Below, piece after piece: positions 29,562-41,433 of a stretch of 64,000 nt of DNA. Position 1 is the first letter of the stretch. Every line of letters starts with the position of its first letter. This stretch comes from Ephydatia muelleri (lineage: Eukaryota > Porifera > Demospongiae > Spongillida > Spongillidae): NCBI GenBank assembly GCA_013339895.1, contig JABACO010000079.1, positions 1-64,000 on the forward strand. The letters run 5' to 3'. The translations under genes and the position numbers were made by a program. The notes under the pieces were generated by a model. That model saw nothing but the letters and a program-made list of their open reading frames with translations, was not told where the DNA came from and searched no databases.

Positions 29562-30479
29562 CTATAAGCAAGTCACGTGAATAATTCTTACACCAATTTT
29601 ATTATCCAAAATACAAAACTAAATTACCAAAACTAAATTTCATTTCACATACAATCACATGCAGTGTTCTGATGGTTCAGTTCTTAATCAATTGCTTTCT
29701 TACACTAGGAAACAGCTGATCAATATGTTGTTGACTACAAAGTGTTAACTGTTTGGATAAACAAGTAGCTTTAGTATAGCACCTGCGCAAAATATTGCTC
29801 TGTTGCCCGTGAAAGAGTTAAATGGTTCAGTTCTTAATCAATAGCCTTCAAACAACACTGCTTCCAATTTCAGAACAAGAAAATCAGAACAAATTGCCCA
29901 TGCACAGACAAATTGCGCTTGTTATTTTCACCATAGTTCAAGTTGTTATCTATTCATATGGATTTGTTAAAATATAATTTAAACTTGCGCCTACATTATT
30001 ATTTACATACCTGAGCATCTTTTCATTTGAAACATTTAGTAGATGAAAGTTTGCACATCACGTATGACAAGCTACTTAGTTGGCCTAACATTTTGGTCCA
30101 ATAGTCTTAAGGCAATTTATGGTTCAAAAAATAATTATGCTCTCTATATTACCCCTATTAGTGTATTGTAACAAATGCCATCACTTAATTGCTTTATTAT
30201 GGTGCATACATTGTGCACTAAAATGAATTCATCACTTGTTTCTTTCCCAATCTTCAGAACAGGGAAGCATTTGTGACTGGTTGCGTGACTAAGATCGGTA
30301 TGGGTACCACAGCTCAATGGTATTTTCATACTCATCAGCACCAATTAAAGGATACAAAGGCAGCCATGCAAGGGAGAGCCACATGAAGCTATTGTACACA
30401 AAATAACACAGCAACATTTCACGTACATAAAGAGGTCAAAGAGCTGTACCCAATTTTTGGCATAATTTCATCGCCTCTG
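29562..30479. other. Unassigned AT-rich sequence
   Basis: No gene. The word ATGGTTCAGTTCTTAATCAA occurs twice (about 29670 and 29822). Confidence 0.35.
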
Positions 30480-32133
30480 CATGTTAAGTCCCTTTTCCTT
30501 GACATTCTTCGTGGAGCGTCTTTGAGAAGAAGGGTTTGTAGCAATATATACCGGCAATACTCCATTTCAAGCTAGTTTGGAATCCTCAAACCTCACATCA
30601 GCATGGTTGTATGGGCATGTTGTTTTTACTACGCAGACAAAATCATCCTCTTTATATCTTTCTGCTGATTATGTAGATCACCTTTGTCACAGATGTTGAC
30701 CTGACTTAAAGCTCTGTATTGCAGCTGATGAATTCATAAAGTGTTTTCATTTGAATAGAGGTTAAAGTTTTTGGAGCAAAATATTTCCCAATTATTAAAC
30801 ACACTTTATTAAATCAGTGGCTTTCTAATATTTTCAGGCTTTTGTGTAAATGGTGCTGGCAAATAGTCTCAAACAGTGGACGACCTTATGTACAAAATGC
30901 AAAGCAAAGTGAGCAAAGCTGAACGTGATGAACATACATGTAAACCTCTCATTGACAGCATTTGGATATCATTTTTCTTTCCTCACTGAATGTGTGAAGT
31001 TTTCACCAGGACTTTTGGGTCTGTGGTTGGAAGCTATTGAATTGTTAGGATGTTTGCAACCTATACATATGAAACTATGCGTCCTCCTATTGTTGATGAC
31101 TAGTTACAAAGGTTCATGATCAGGCAACATATTCTTATTGTAACCGTTGTTTTCGATATTGTCCAGAAGACACTGAAAAACTTCTTACCCTAGCTTACTA
31201 TACACAATACAAGATGGATGGCCACAGTGGAAGGAAATTATTTGATACAGGCTTTCTTATTCCATTTCTCGTCTTGCACCCTGCTATTTTGGATCTCTAA
31301 CCATCTAATTAAAGGATCTACTCCCGACATGTTTGTTGTGCATTTACCAAATAACCTTGGACTAATGCTGAGAAAGGAAATGCACTGAAAGAACTTGATA
31401 ATATGCGCACTTGGTCTGTCAACAACTACATTTTGTTTCTATGCCGTTACCTACACTTGTGAAGTGGTGTTTGGGAAGTTGTTATATACATCTAATGCAA
31501 ATAGTGAATGGCCAAGGCCAATTAGAATTTTGTTGCACAATGATGAAGGTGCCAACTACCCATTCCATTGGCGTTCTCTTGGCAAGAAAGGTTCAATCAC
31601 CCAGTCTCTAATTTCAAATCAAACAAAACCAGCACATGCTTCACTTCAAACACAAATCCAAACAGCCATTGACGCTATTACGAATCCGACTGTTGTGTTG
31701 ATATATCCGGATCACTGAACATTTTAACCCTGGTTATGGTGTATGTTGTGTGCTTAACATTGAACAGGGAGAGAAAAAAAGGTATTGCCATTTTTCTGTT
31801 CAAACGAAGTATTATTTCCATGATGACTATGTGAGCAATGAAGATGCAATTGATGAAGCATGTTTGGCACTTGAAGGGCTTCTGAGCAGTGGCATACTTG
31901 ACAAATGTACTGTATTATGTGTTACTTATATTATGTGCACAACTACCACACACAGTACTTTGCTGTATGATACATCACCAGGGACTAAATTACATGGAGC
32001 AATTGCACAACTTGCAAAGAAAAGTGTCACTGTAAATCTTCATCACCTATGTACAGAAAAAGAATGGATGCATCTTTTCACACCTCCTTTGTATTATGCA
32101 TTACCTGACGTTTCAGAAGGCATCACAGTTTGA
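30480..32133 (+). pseudogene. Unrecognised decayed protein-coding region
   Basis: Protein-like pieces in changing plus frames: GNTPFQASLESSNLTSAWLY (about 30555), CRYCPEDTEKLLTLAYYTQY (about 31145), HNDEGANYPFHWRSLGKKGS (about 31540) and ITNPTVVLIYPDH. A longer frame at 31750-32133 contains YFHDDYVSNEDAIDEACLAL, YDTSPGTKLHGAIAQLAKKS and HLCTEKEWMHLF, ending in TGA. The composition is coding-like over 1.6 kb but broken by frameshifts. I do not recognise the family; it could be a lineage-specific gene or part of a large transposon. Confidence 0.4.
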
Positions 32134-33706
32134 CATAACTTATTTGTGTGTGTCTTCCATTATGCTATTGTGTTGCACTTAATGAGGTTATTTGAAGATC
32201 ATAAACTTGTGGTTTGAGAACTCTCCATAATCACCATAAGGTGTGTGTGTGCATGTATGCATCTGTGTGCGTGTGTGCATGTGCCAGCAAACATGCATAA
32301 TAGAGATCAACTTTACCGCCAACCTAGTGATAGAAACTCTAGGTGAAGTGTTGTGTTGGTGCACCAAAGTTACCAGAGTCTATCCGAGCTGGGCAATGCA
32401 GTACATTGACATATGATGGGGTAGGATTAGTAACCTCCCCTAGACAATGAATATCAATTTAAAAAGAAACAAACTAATCCATGTTTTTAAAAATATTAAA
32501 ATCAAATATAAAAAAAACTAAATCGAGGATATATCCGAAAAGGTTTTGTCAATTAGCCAGCCGACTACTGAGGTTATTTTTTATCATTGGTACTCATGGA
32601 ATCATGGTCAGGTTTAAAATAAATTGTATGGCTTTGGTCTCGTGTGGCCTACAAATCCTACAAGTGTTATAGTCATGTATCACTAAACTAAGCCAGGTTG
32701 CCAGGCATTGAGCTATAATGATGAGGTTACCACCACTATACATGTATAGCAGCCATAAAGCAAATGGATGTACTAGAGGACATGTGTTAACCCATTGGCA
32801 ATGGTAGGTATGGGCATATTTCACGTACGAGTACCGAAAAATTGGTGATCCAATTTTAGGTAAACATTGTGACGCGGGTTGCTAACTGTTCAGGTACATC
32901 ATATTCGAGTCACTCAGGGCTGGTTTGTATTAGTTAGATCGCTGTTTTGGACAGTTTCGGGATTTATCGGTATGTCCTTACATTGTCTATGCTGTGATAC
33001 AGCTATGTTTTATCCGAAACGGTTTGTTCAATATATTTCTGGCGTAAATATGTACCCTTTAGATATTTTTGTGCTTCGAACTACCAGGAAATGGATCAGA
33101 TGTACGTACTCCTGAGGTTGTAATGTATATGCTCACGAACTTTGGTTGATGCCCAAGCTGTTATCCAACAGCCTATTTGTTTAGATATGACACGTGTATT
33201 TCATCAAGCCAGCCCACGCCAAACTTTATTAGGTGGTTTAGCACTGCCCATCTAAAATGGCTTTGAAGAGCATTGCTTAATTTTGAGTACATCAGCAAAG
33301 AATAAAGACTACCATAATCTTCGAGCTACCAAAAACAGAAGTAGCTATAAATGCAGTTTTGCTATAATAAGAAAATACCATATTTTTCAGGCCATACCCC
33401 AGGTTATGACTCGTCCCCAGATGTATAATTATAATAATGAAATATATGATCATCGGACGTTGCCGTGAAAACGGAACTATCGCATGTACTTTCCAGTGTG
33501 TTTACAACCCTGCATGTAACATGTTAGTGTGCTCTATTTGCTGCAACGATCTTGTTGGTGTGTATGAATTTGTTGACTTTCCAAATTAGGATGAAGACTG
33601 CAGAAGATTTAAAGAGGCTTATTACAGGTTTCAGCAATAAGAAATGGCATGGTAGTGCACACAATATAGCAACATAACGCAGCAAAGCATTGTTAAAACT
33701 GCCACA
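32134..33706. other. Unassigned sequence
   Basis: No gene supported. An imperfect GT/GCAT run is at 32228-32285. Confidence 0.35.
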
Positions 33707-34080
33707 ATGGTGGCTTTTGTTCATGCAGGAGAATGTGGGAATATTAATGCTTTACAGCCATCAATACAAAAGCTCATGGAGAAAATAAAAAGTAATGAAG
33801 AGCATCTTGAAAGGGTTTGGGAGGATATTGTTCATCTATTGGAGAAGGAGTTTCCATTTCCTATTCAAACCCCTGCTACACCATTTGAGTGCCCCTCCTG
33901 ATGAATTACCAAGTACTGCATGTCAAACCCCTTTGCAATTGACTAAATTAAGAACTTCTTGCAAAGAATGTGGAAATGCACTTAATGATAAACGGCTATT
34001 GGAAAAAAGCCAGAAATAATTAGCAGTCATTGAAGAAAGCTACAAAAGAAAATACAAAGTGTTACAACTTGATGATTGAT
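33707..34080 (+). pseudogene. Unrecognised short coding remnant
   Basis: Plus frame from about 33707 reads LMEKIKSNEEHLERVWEDIV and HLLEKEFPFPIQTP to a stop at about 33902. An overlapping frame continues CQTPLQLTKLRTSCKECGNA with a C-x2-C pair, then stops. Possibly the N-terminus of a zinc-finger-bearing transposon protein; not identified. Confidence 0.3.
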
Positions 34081-34933
34081 AGGCTCTACTTCGAACATTT
34101 ATGGTTTATTAATGAAGCAAATGTGTTGTATCAAAGTAAAATTGTAGCAGTAAAGTTATCTAAAAATATAAAAATGTATAAAGGAACAGCTACCTATTAG
34201 AAAAACGGGAAGATGGAGATGATATTACAATGACTCTGTATGATTTCTTAGTTGACTATATCACTGATGATTTGTGCATCAGTGAAATCGATGTATAACA
34301 GTATCTTATGTGTGTGCAAGACATGTAACAAAATTTTGGTGTGATTGTATTATAGATTGTAGTTGCTACAGCGAAGAGAACAAAAAACGTCAAGTTTTTT
34401 ATGCGATAACGTTTCCGCAAAATCCAATGTTTGAATCGCTATAACTATGTCATTACTTATGGACATTTCACATATCATTTTAATTCATTTCATTTGCTCT
34501 GACAGGCTATATGAAAGTTGTTGCACAATATGTAATTTGAAAAATACATACCCGTACCTACATCGGTATAGGAATTGCAGTATATTGCGTCACATGCATG
34601 AATCAATTTGTCAATGTATCAGTTTTCGTCTAACCTTCCACAGATAATCACTAGACTACAACGATTCTATGATTCAAAAGACCACGTAAAAACATCTAGC
34701 AGTGCAATTCGAGGTCACCAAACCCGGAAATACGTTCCCAGGCAACAAACCCTGCATGTTCTATTTTATAACGGGAAGTATGATCTTTCAAAGGTATCAT
34801 ACGTACCCTCGCAAAAACGTTGTTTAAAAAAGCGTTTGATGTAATAATACGAAAACTCCATCAGTCACAGGTAAACAGTATCTATACAATGCTTGCGACC
34901 ATGCATGTATCATGGAGGAGACGTTGCGTTAGG
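34081..34933. other. Unassigned sequence
   Basis: No gene recognised. AT-rich with short open frames only. Confidence 0.35.
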
Positions 34934-36098
34934 TAGGGTGTGTAAACTTTTTTATAAATCTAAATCGATTATCTTCCAATCGATTTTTCAGCAACTTGCA
35001 AATCGGTTATTAGAAACATTAAATCGATATTGGCGATTAATGCACTATTAATTTGCCAACGATTACCTATAGGTTTTTCCAGGTTTGTCCTTTTTTTAAA
35101 TAATGGCACGATACATCACAGTTTCTCAAGACTAATACAAGTATAGCCAGTTTTATTGCCTATCAGTTACTTATTCCAACTTTAAATCATTAAAACAACA
35201 AAGATAGGATCCACAGGGACTAAGAACGATTAGCATGCCAATATTACGCCAAACCCATAATTCAATGACGGCGGATTGTGACTCAAGCATTTTTTTTCCA
35301 CCGAAAAACACGTGGTCCCCCGCTACCAACGCACTGAGTAATAAGATTTTAGTTTACTGAGATAAAAACGAAAATGAATAGTTTGTCAGCTTGCCCTCTC
35401 TTCTGGTACAAAATGCCTTAAACACGTACATGTATCATTCCCATCCGTCACAATTGGCAGTATAATCCATTATTCGCCCTCACAGTATACAATTCAGTAA
35501 GTACCGAGCAGTACCAGCTAGACACCTCATGGTGGAACACCGCTACCGCATACGACAAAGCCGCCAATCGAGACATGTACAAGAACGTCATGGCCGAACG
35601 TCTGGAAAAGATCGAGCCAGTGTAGCCAGTATGTGGACACCTGTCACGTGTGCAAAAGAGTACGTAGCGTGTTTGATTAATGCACATGTACAATACTGCA
35701 GAGAAAGTGCGAACGTATTTAAATAGCCGTGCCCACTGCACGTATTTTGAGGGAGGACACTGATGGTTACCTTCACAGACGTGCGACTAAGTACGTTGAT
35801 TACATGTACATCACAATGTTTCTTTTTACCGATTAATTAATCCATTAGTGTGCCTTTGTACAGGCGGGAAAAGCAAAGGGCATACAAAAAGCGGTAATCG
35901 ATTTGCTACCGATTTTTGCATATGAAGGAAACAAATATCGACTAATCACGACTAAGAAAAACAGAATCGGTTATTTCGACTAAAGAAAATTCTGCAATCG
36001 GTAACCTGCATGCTATTCTAGTAAGTGCATAGTCGACCGAATAGGTAATCGCGAATAATCGATTCCTACAATAACCTGAAAATTGGTTACACACCCTA
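34934..36098. mobile_element. Non-autonomous hAT-type element
   Basis: A 1165-bp segment with 12-bp terminal inverted repeats TAGGGTGTGTAA and TTACACACCCTA, bounded by an 8-bp target duplication GCGTTAGG (34926-34933) and GCGTCAGG (36099-36106), one mismatch. TIR style and 8-bp duplication are those of the hAT superfamily. Many ATCGATT and GGTAATCG words occur in inverted orientation near both ends. No transposase is encoded. The same terminus appears inside ankyrin-array spacers (near 2395, 13210, 53225, 55820 and 61935). Confidence 0.75.
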
Positions 36099-36439
36099 GC
36101 GTCAGGTCTGGAGCTGGACTACACTGAACTTGGCACCAAATTCATATTATCTGCACAGAGTGCTGGCCGATGTTGCTATGGAATCAGTGATGTACTTTAA
36201 CACATAACTGTATCGCAGTGCAATATAAATGGGTGCACCAGAATTGGCACTTTAGTAGTTATAAATCTGTGACTGAAAGTATTGTGTCGGAGTTCCCTTC
36301 TGCGCGGACACTTTGGAAGCACAATGGTGTTTAAATGGGGGTAACATTGATATGCACTGGTTTATGTATATGGTTACATGTATATAGGTCAATTATGTGT
36401 GTACACTTGGTCAATTGACTATTTCATATCAATATGTTT

Positions 36440-36932
36440 ACCTTGCAGGTCCTGGGACAATGCTGAAGTCAATCCTATGGTATTTCGCTATGCCTCTCAC
36501 TGTATAGCCGCAACCCCAGTCCGCGGTCTTAATGATTTATTGCTGGATCACGAGCTTCGGTCGCCGTTATTTTGTATTGTATCAAGACCGCTGTCGCGAT
36601 CTGATATACAGTCAATAGATCACGGTCTATCGCCAGTAGGCCTAGATGTTCACAATCTTGACCGTTGTAACCATATGGTAAATACACAAAGTTAATCGCC
36701 GAACATGGTGTTGTGCAGTCGCTCGTGTAGCACGCCCACCTTTTTTGTCAGTTATGTTTTTGCTGTTTCAGAGGGGGAGCACACGATGCAGGAATTCCTA
36801 GGTGCTTTTTGGCCCTGCAAGTACAATGGGGAACTGTGCAGCATTATCAGACCATGCACCATTCCAGCGGATCAATCACTGCTCAATGGTCAATTTCTGG
36901 TACTGCCAGATGCCTGCATGTATTTTAATTAA
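36440..36932 (+). other. Unrecognised open segments
   Basis: A segment after acceptor-like ACCTTGCAG reads VNPMVFRYASHCIAATPVRG and NDLLLDHELRSPLFCIV. A second after TTGCTGTTTCAG reads EGEHTMQEFLGAFWPCKYNG and IRPCTIPADQSLLNGQFLVL. They look protein-like but no family or gene model could be fixed. Confidence 0.3.
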
Positions 36933-37284
36933 TGTGTACAAATAAATCTTAATTCATTATAGACCACATATATAAACTACCTTTTGAGTTCTTCATCACA
37001 TGTTCCGCAAACACACTTGATTTGGCTTTCTGTATCAATCAGTACATCACTAACAGTGCAGGTGCCAAATTCAGTATTTCTGTTCGCAACTGTGATATTC
37101 CTTTTTCTTTGTCAGTAGGTGTCAACCAAATTAAACTTTTATGACCAGGTGTGTTATGAGGAACACAGCATTACTCGGGTCCCAGCGATATCGCATGTCT
37201 GAGAGGGCATTTGTTTGTAACAGGATCATGTTGACACCATAAAAGGGACTTCATACGTCACGTGCAAAGACCGCAATCGAACCG
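36933..37284. other. Unassigned sequence
   Basis: No gene. A solitary CCCAGCGATATCGCATG near 37181 matches the palindromic subterminal word of the Harbinger element. Confidence 0.35.
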
Positions 37285-38188
37285 ATGGTCGCGAGTCACA
37301 ATTTTTTTCATTGTTCCATAATTGATCACGGTCAGCGGTCTGCATTTCACGTCCACCTAAAACTGGTAGACCGCTGCAACACTGTAGCTGTCTTCATCTC
37401 TTCTGCAAACGCTGAATGTGACACCAGAATGACAAAATATGCGGGTAGACAGAATCTGTCCGATACCGGTTCGGTAAATTGGCTACCCTTGGTGTGTAAC
37501 TACCTCGAAACACCTTATTGTCACCATTCCTGATTAGTGTGGCGTTTTCTTGCCTTTAGTGTATGCCATATATGGTCAGGTTTTTTATTTGTAGCTGAGT
37601 GCACAATGTGGAGTGCTGCGTCAGTACTGTGCATGCATTACATGATGAGCTTATGAAGTGCGGAAAAAATAAACGTGTATACAATGACAAGGAATGGCCA
37701 ATCAGCAAAGAAGACCTCTCCTGTTACCAAGAACTGCAATTAATGGGTGCTCATTTAAGTCGTTCCCGCGCATCTGCTCTTCGTTGACTCTGCATGCATG
37801 CACGTGCATGCACGCTGGCTAAATGTGTTATTTGCCCGATGCATGCCAAGCGCATGCGCGCCGCACGTTCAGCACTGTCCGAGCAGTTAGCAATTAATCA
37901 GATATGCAGCAGGTCATCAGTGACATCAGCACGCCCAAGTTCGCCAGTAACATAGCCGTAGGAGGACCGGGGGGAGACGTCTTCTGCTTTTTAGGTCGCA
38001 CGGAGCATAACGTCAGGAATATCACGTTCTTCCGTACCGATGGCGTGATTCGCTGCCTCACTTGCTTCAAGTATGACGGGACTAGCATATCTGTCAGGCA
38101 ACGTGTGTGCGATTCAAATCCAGCAACCTTTAGTTTCCATTCGGACGAACAGGTGTCCGCACTATTTACCTATACTCCAACTCCATGA
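37285..38188 (+). other. Unrecognised open segments
   Basis: Plus frames at 37285-37533 (RMTKYAGRQNLSDTGSVNWL), 37599-37787 (MKCGKNKRVYNDKEWPISKE) and 37904-38188 (NIAVGGPGGDVFCFLGRTEH, ITFFRTDGVIRCLTCFKYDG). The last has the most coding-like composition. They could be exons of one unknown gene or transposon; no shared motif was recognised. Confidence 0.3.
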
Positions 38189-38579
38189 ATGGCGGCCGGT
38201 TCAAGGGAATCAAAGTGGTTACTGACTAGCAGGAATGCGAGGCGTACGCGGGCAATTACACACCCAGAGCGGAAGACCAAGTGGAAGTCGCGGTTGGAAC
38301 AGGGAAATGGAACGGAATATTTGGACGATCGGCAGTGGACATCGACAGTTTTGGCGCAGCCATGTTGATACATTAACCTTCCGCAGAAGCAAGGGTGTAA
38401 ATATATTTTGCCACACAATGCACTCGTCATTGCTGCCATATAATATTTCAGTGCATGTTAATCGCTGATAATGATGACTACATCTGTCATCGACACGGCG
38501 AAACATCTCGTATCCAGATCCATAAATATTAAGGGCCTGGCCAATCCGTCGAAGAAATCGAGTTGTTCTGGTGCACCGG
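38189..38579. other. Unassigned sequence
   Basis: Frames are open on both strands with no recognised family. Confidence 0.3.
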
Positions 38580-38840
38580 AATGTTGGCGCTCCAATCGAT
38601 TTTCTGACGTACACTCTATGGTTAAAATTCCAAGAAATGTATGGAAAGTTGAACTTGTCCCTGGTTCGATCCGACTCTAAGGCCACTCAGGCAAGAGGCT
38701 GATTGTATGAGGGTCCTGTAGACCAAGTGTAATTTATTGCAGACGTGTAATGTATTTGTATTTCGAATAAGCATATGGAATGTGAATTACGCCACTGCGT
38801 CCGTCGGTCAATTCCAACTTCTGATTGGAGCGCCAACATT
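38580..38840. repeat. 18-bp inverted repeat pair
   Basis: AATGTTGGCGCTCCAATC at 38580-38597 and its exact reverse complement at 38823-38840, 225 bp apart. It could be the ends of a small deleted element; no target duplication was found. Confidence 0.6.
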
Positions 38841-39540
38841 TAGACGTTTGATTGCAATTACCTCTTGTACAATATGGTGGCAAGTTTTACTCGTTTAAAT
38901 ATTGCTTTCGTGAAAAACGCTGGCATTTAATGTCATGTATGTATGGGCCATGGATTCCATCAGGAGTATGGTATTGGTCTGACATAGTATATAAAGACTA
39001 GCAAGCGTGCGAAGAAGACCTTTAATTCAAAGGAGACCACCTTTGGAAAGCCTTTGCAGCGCAATACAAGCTGGGTTTAAAGTCAGCTGAGATATGAACA
39101 CCCAGGTCACAAATACCGTAAACTCTGTTTAACAGCACACCACTAAAGAGTAAGAAATGTTGGCAGAGTCATGCCCAAAGGATATTGCTCTGCATTTTTG
39201 AAAAGCGCTGCCAGATTTGCAACCACGTACAACGCTAGGGATAAAGGTGAAAGTGGATCAGAAGACTGAGCAACATAGAGTTTTGTATCATCTGCAAATA
39301 TTGCTGGTGGTACCAAGCAATCTAGCTAGAAAAAAATGTATATGATTCACTCCGTAAATAGTTGTTTTCCTAGACGGTGACGCATGCGCTACGTGTCTCA
39401 AGAACTGAATTCTATTCATAAATCTCTAACAATGATTGTATTATGTCGAACAGTGATGGCTAGGATCATCTTGATTTGGCACTTTATTCATAGCACCATG
39501 GAGCCGCTATACGAGAGTCAGAACGTCACTGTTATAGTAT
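38841..39540. other. Unassigned sequence
   Basis: No gene or repeat recognised. Confidence 0.3.
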
Positions 39541-39954
39541 AGTGGCGGATCCAGGGGGGGGGGGGGGGGGGGGGTTCGGGAGATTGCAACCCCCCCCCCT
39601 CCCCATCCTACAAACCCGCATTAGTAACAATTAAGAATTATTGCAAAGTAAAGATGGCTGAAATTCGTAATACAACTGCAGCTGTGCGAGCAAACACACG
39701 GCAAGGCAGTATCATGACGATTTTGAAGAGGTTTGTCTAATTGATTAGACAAAGCAGAACGATCCTTCTCCTTAATGAGAAGGATCAAGGCATACGCTAG
39801 ATCGGTTATGACAGAAGAACGCTTTTCTGATCAGGCTTCGATTTTCATGCACTATAAAGAAAGACTACTTGCTGATGAAATTTGCAAGGAATTCGTGCAG
39901 GCCCATCCCAGAAAACTGTTTCAAGCATTCTTATTTGACGATAGTAGTACATAG
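39541..39954 (+). mobile_element. Internally deleted hAT transposon
   Basis: The 5' end AGTGGCGGATCCAGGGGG followed by a G run is the usual start of one group of hAT elements. A start of ORF follows at 39654 (MAEIRNTTAAVRANTRQG..) and stops after 28 codons. From 39751 the sequence jumps to AERSFSLMRRIKAYARSVMT and FVQAHPRKLFQAFLFDD to TAG at 39952, the hAT C-terminal dimerisation domain. Everything between N- and C-terminus is deleted. The 3' terminus was not found. Confidence 0.65.
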
Positions 39955-40183
39955 ATCTAGCAATTCTTGTAATACATAGATCTAGCAATTCTTGTAATCG
40001 TAATTAGACAAGTAAATAAAAACCCTTCTCCATGAGAAAGTTGGTGGGATATAGGATTTGAAGGCAATGGTGGTGTAAAAAGCAAGGAAACAAGGTTCTG
40101 TAATAGTAAGGGAAAATGTCATAGTCCTATATTTAGCACACGAACATAGTATATGCTACAAACGGGCTAAATATAACAGCCGG
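39955..40183. other. Short tandem duplication and spacer
   Basis: TACATAGATCTAGCAATTCT is repeated twice at 39949-39998. The rest is unassigned. Confidence 0.5.
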
Positions 40184-40620
40184 TGGAGTTGGTGCGCAGT
40201 TGTTTCGTCTTCGATACGCATCTGTTGCTCAAATAAGGCCTTAATTTCTGCAGTCACCTTGGACAAACGCCCTGAGCCTGGCTTTCTAACGATGCTGTGG
40301 GTTTCACGTACCCCTTCAAAAACAAAAAAACCTTTTCGTGACTACACGATAGATTTTCGGCCTACAGTAGGTTACATATTGTAGAAGCTTTGTAGCCTTG
40401 CGAGCAAGACATAACATACGAAGCTTTGAATAGTCATCTTCATCAACTGAAGCACGTGTGTAATAGTGGCCGAATATAAAAACTAACCTAAAACGATGAC
40501 TTGCAATGTGCTTAATAGTAAACGATACAGAGCCAAATGAATCTACAAACGAAGCAATATATTCATCGCACGGTCGTACCATTAAGACGATGTGTGATAT
40601 TTAATTTGACCGCTACTGTA
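40184..40620 (-). repeat. Inverted copy of the CAGTAGCGGTCAAATTA block
   Basis: Read on minus, it begins at about 40620 with CAGTAGCGGTCAAATTAAAT and matches 721-868 to about 40490, then extends further than array copies do. The extension has an open minus frame VDEDDYSKLRMLCLARKATK, so this may be closer to the original mobile element. The family is not established. Confidence 0.45.
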
Positions 40621-40639
40621 TCTGCAAACAATATCATCA

Positions 40640-41430
40640 CTATTATGTCTCGTCTAAAAATTGTAGATGTATCTCCCTTTTGTAAACTGTATCAATTTAA
40701 ATAGGGGAAGTATATAAGTGCATTTAATCATGCCATTGCTTGCCTCTTGCAGTACACAAAGTATACAAAATGATACTATAACATTTATTGAACTTAACTG
40801 AAACCCATGTGCGAAAATTTAGCTCAGTTTTGTAAACTGTATCCATTTAAAAATAGGGGAAGTATATTAGTGCATTTAATCGTGCTTCTTGCAGTGCAGT
40901 ATCTATACAATGCATTGGTAAAATTTTTTGTGTGTGTTGACCATTATCGTAACGTTACAGGGAATACACAAAATGTGTACAAAATGATAACTATACCTAA
41001 ATTACATCACAAGTATATATACTATGAGAAAGGATGGCAATGGCATTAGCTCGCACCAGGTGAAGATTCAGACGCCTATAGAGTTCAGTATAGACCACTG
41101 ACTTTGCCTTTGAGGAGCAAGTGGATAAATGCGACGCTAGCTGGGAGATAGACTCCAAAGCCTCCTTTTCCCAAGCTCCACACAATTCCACCACCAATGA
41201 TACACACACCCAAGCCAGTTCATCCCATTTGGCATCATTTGAACAGTGCTTTCTTTGCTCAGTGGTCCGAGCAGCTGCACCTGTTGTCACACTGGCTTCT
41301 AAAATAATTGTGGGATTAAGTGGGGATGTGACCGACAGGTTGAAAGCTGCTGACTTGCACAGGACCCAGTTTGGAACCAAGCTTGGAGGAAAGGCTCAAT
41401 GGGTGACCGAAGTCAGCAGAAGTTCCCTCT
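40640..41430 (-). pseudogene. LINE reverse-transcriptase C-terminal relic with duplicated tail
   Basis: Minus frame near 41320-41060 reads WDELAWVCVSLVVELCGAWE, ALESISQLASHLST and YTELYRRLNLHLVRANAIAI, homologous by eye to 14803-15261. Its 3' tail (AGTGCATTTAATCGTGC on plus) appears twice, at about 40690-40760 and 40850-40990. Upstream, 41330-41400 corresponds to the 11720-11770 part of the other relic. Confidence 0.6.
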
Positions 41431-41433
41431 GAT

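Noticed and set aside
38100..38140. Possible tRNA T-arm (GATTCAAATCC)
   Set aside because: The bases around the loop do not pair into a stem and no acceptor or anticodon arm fits. The GGTTCGATCC near 38660 fails the same test.
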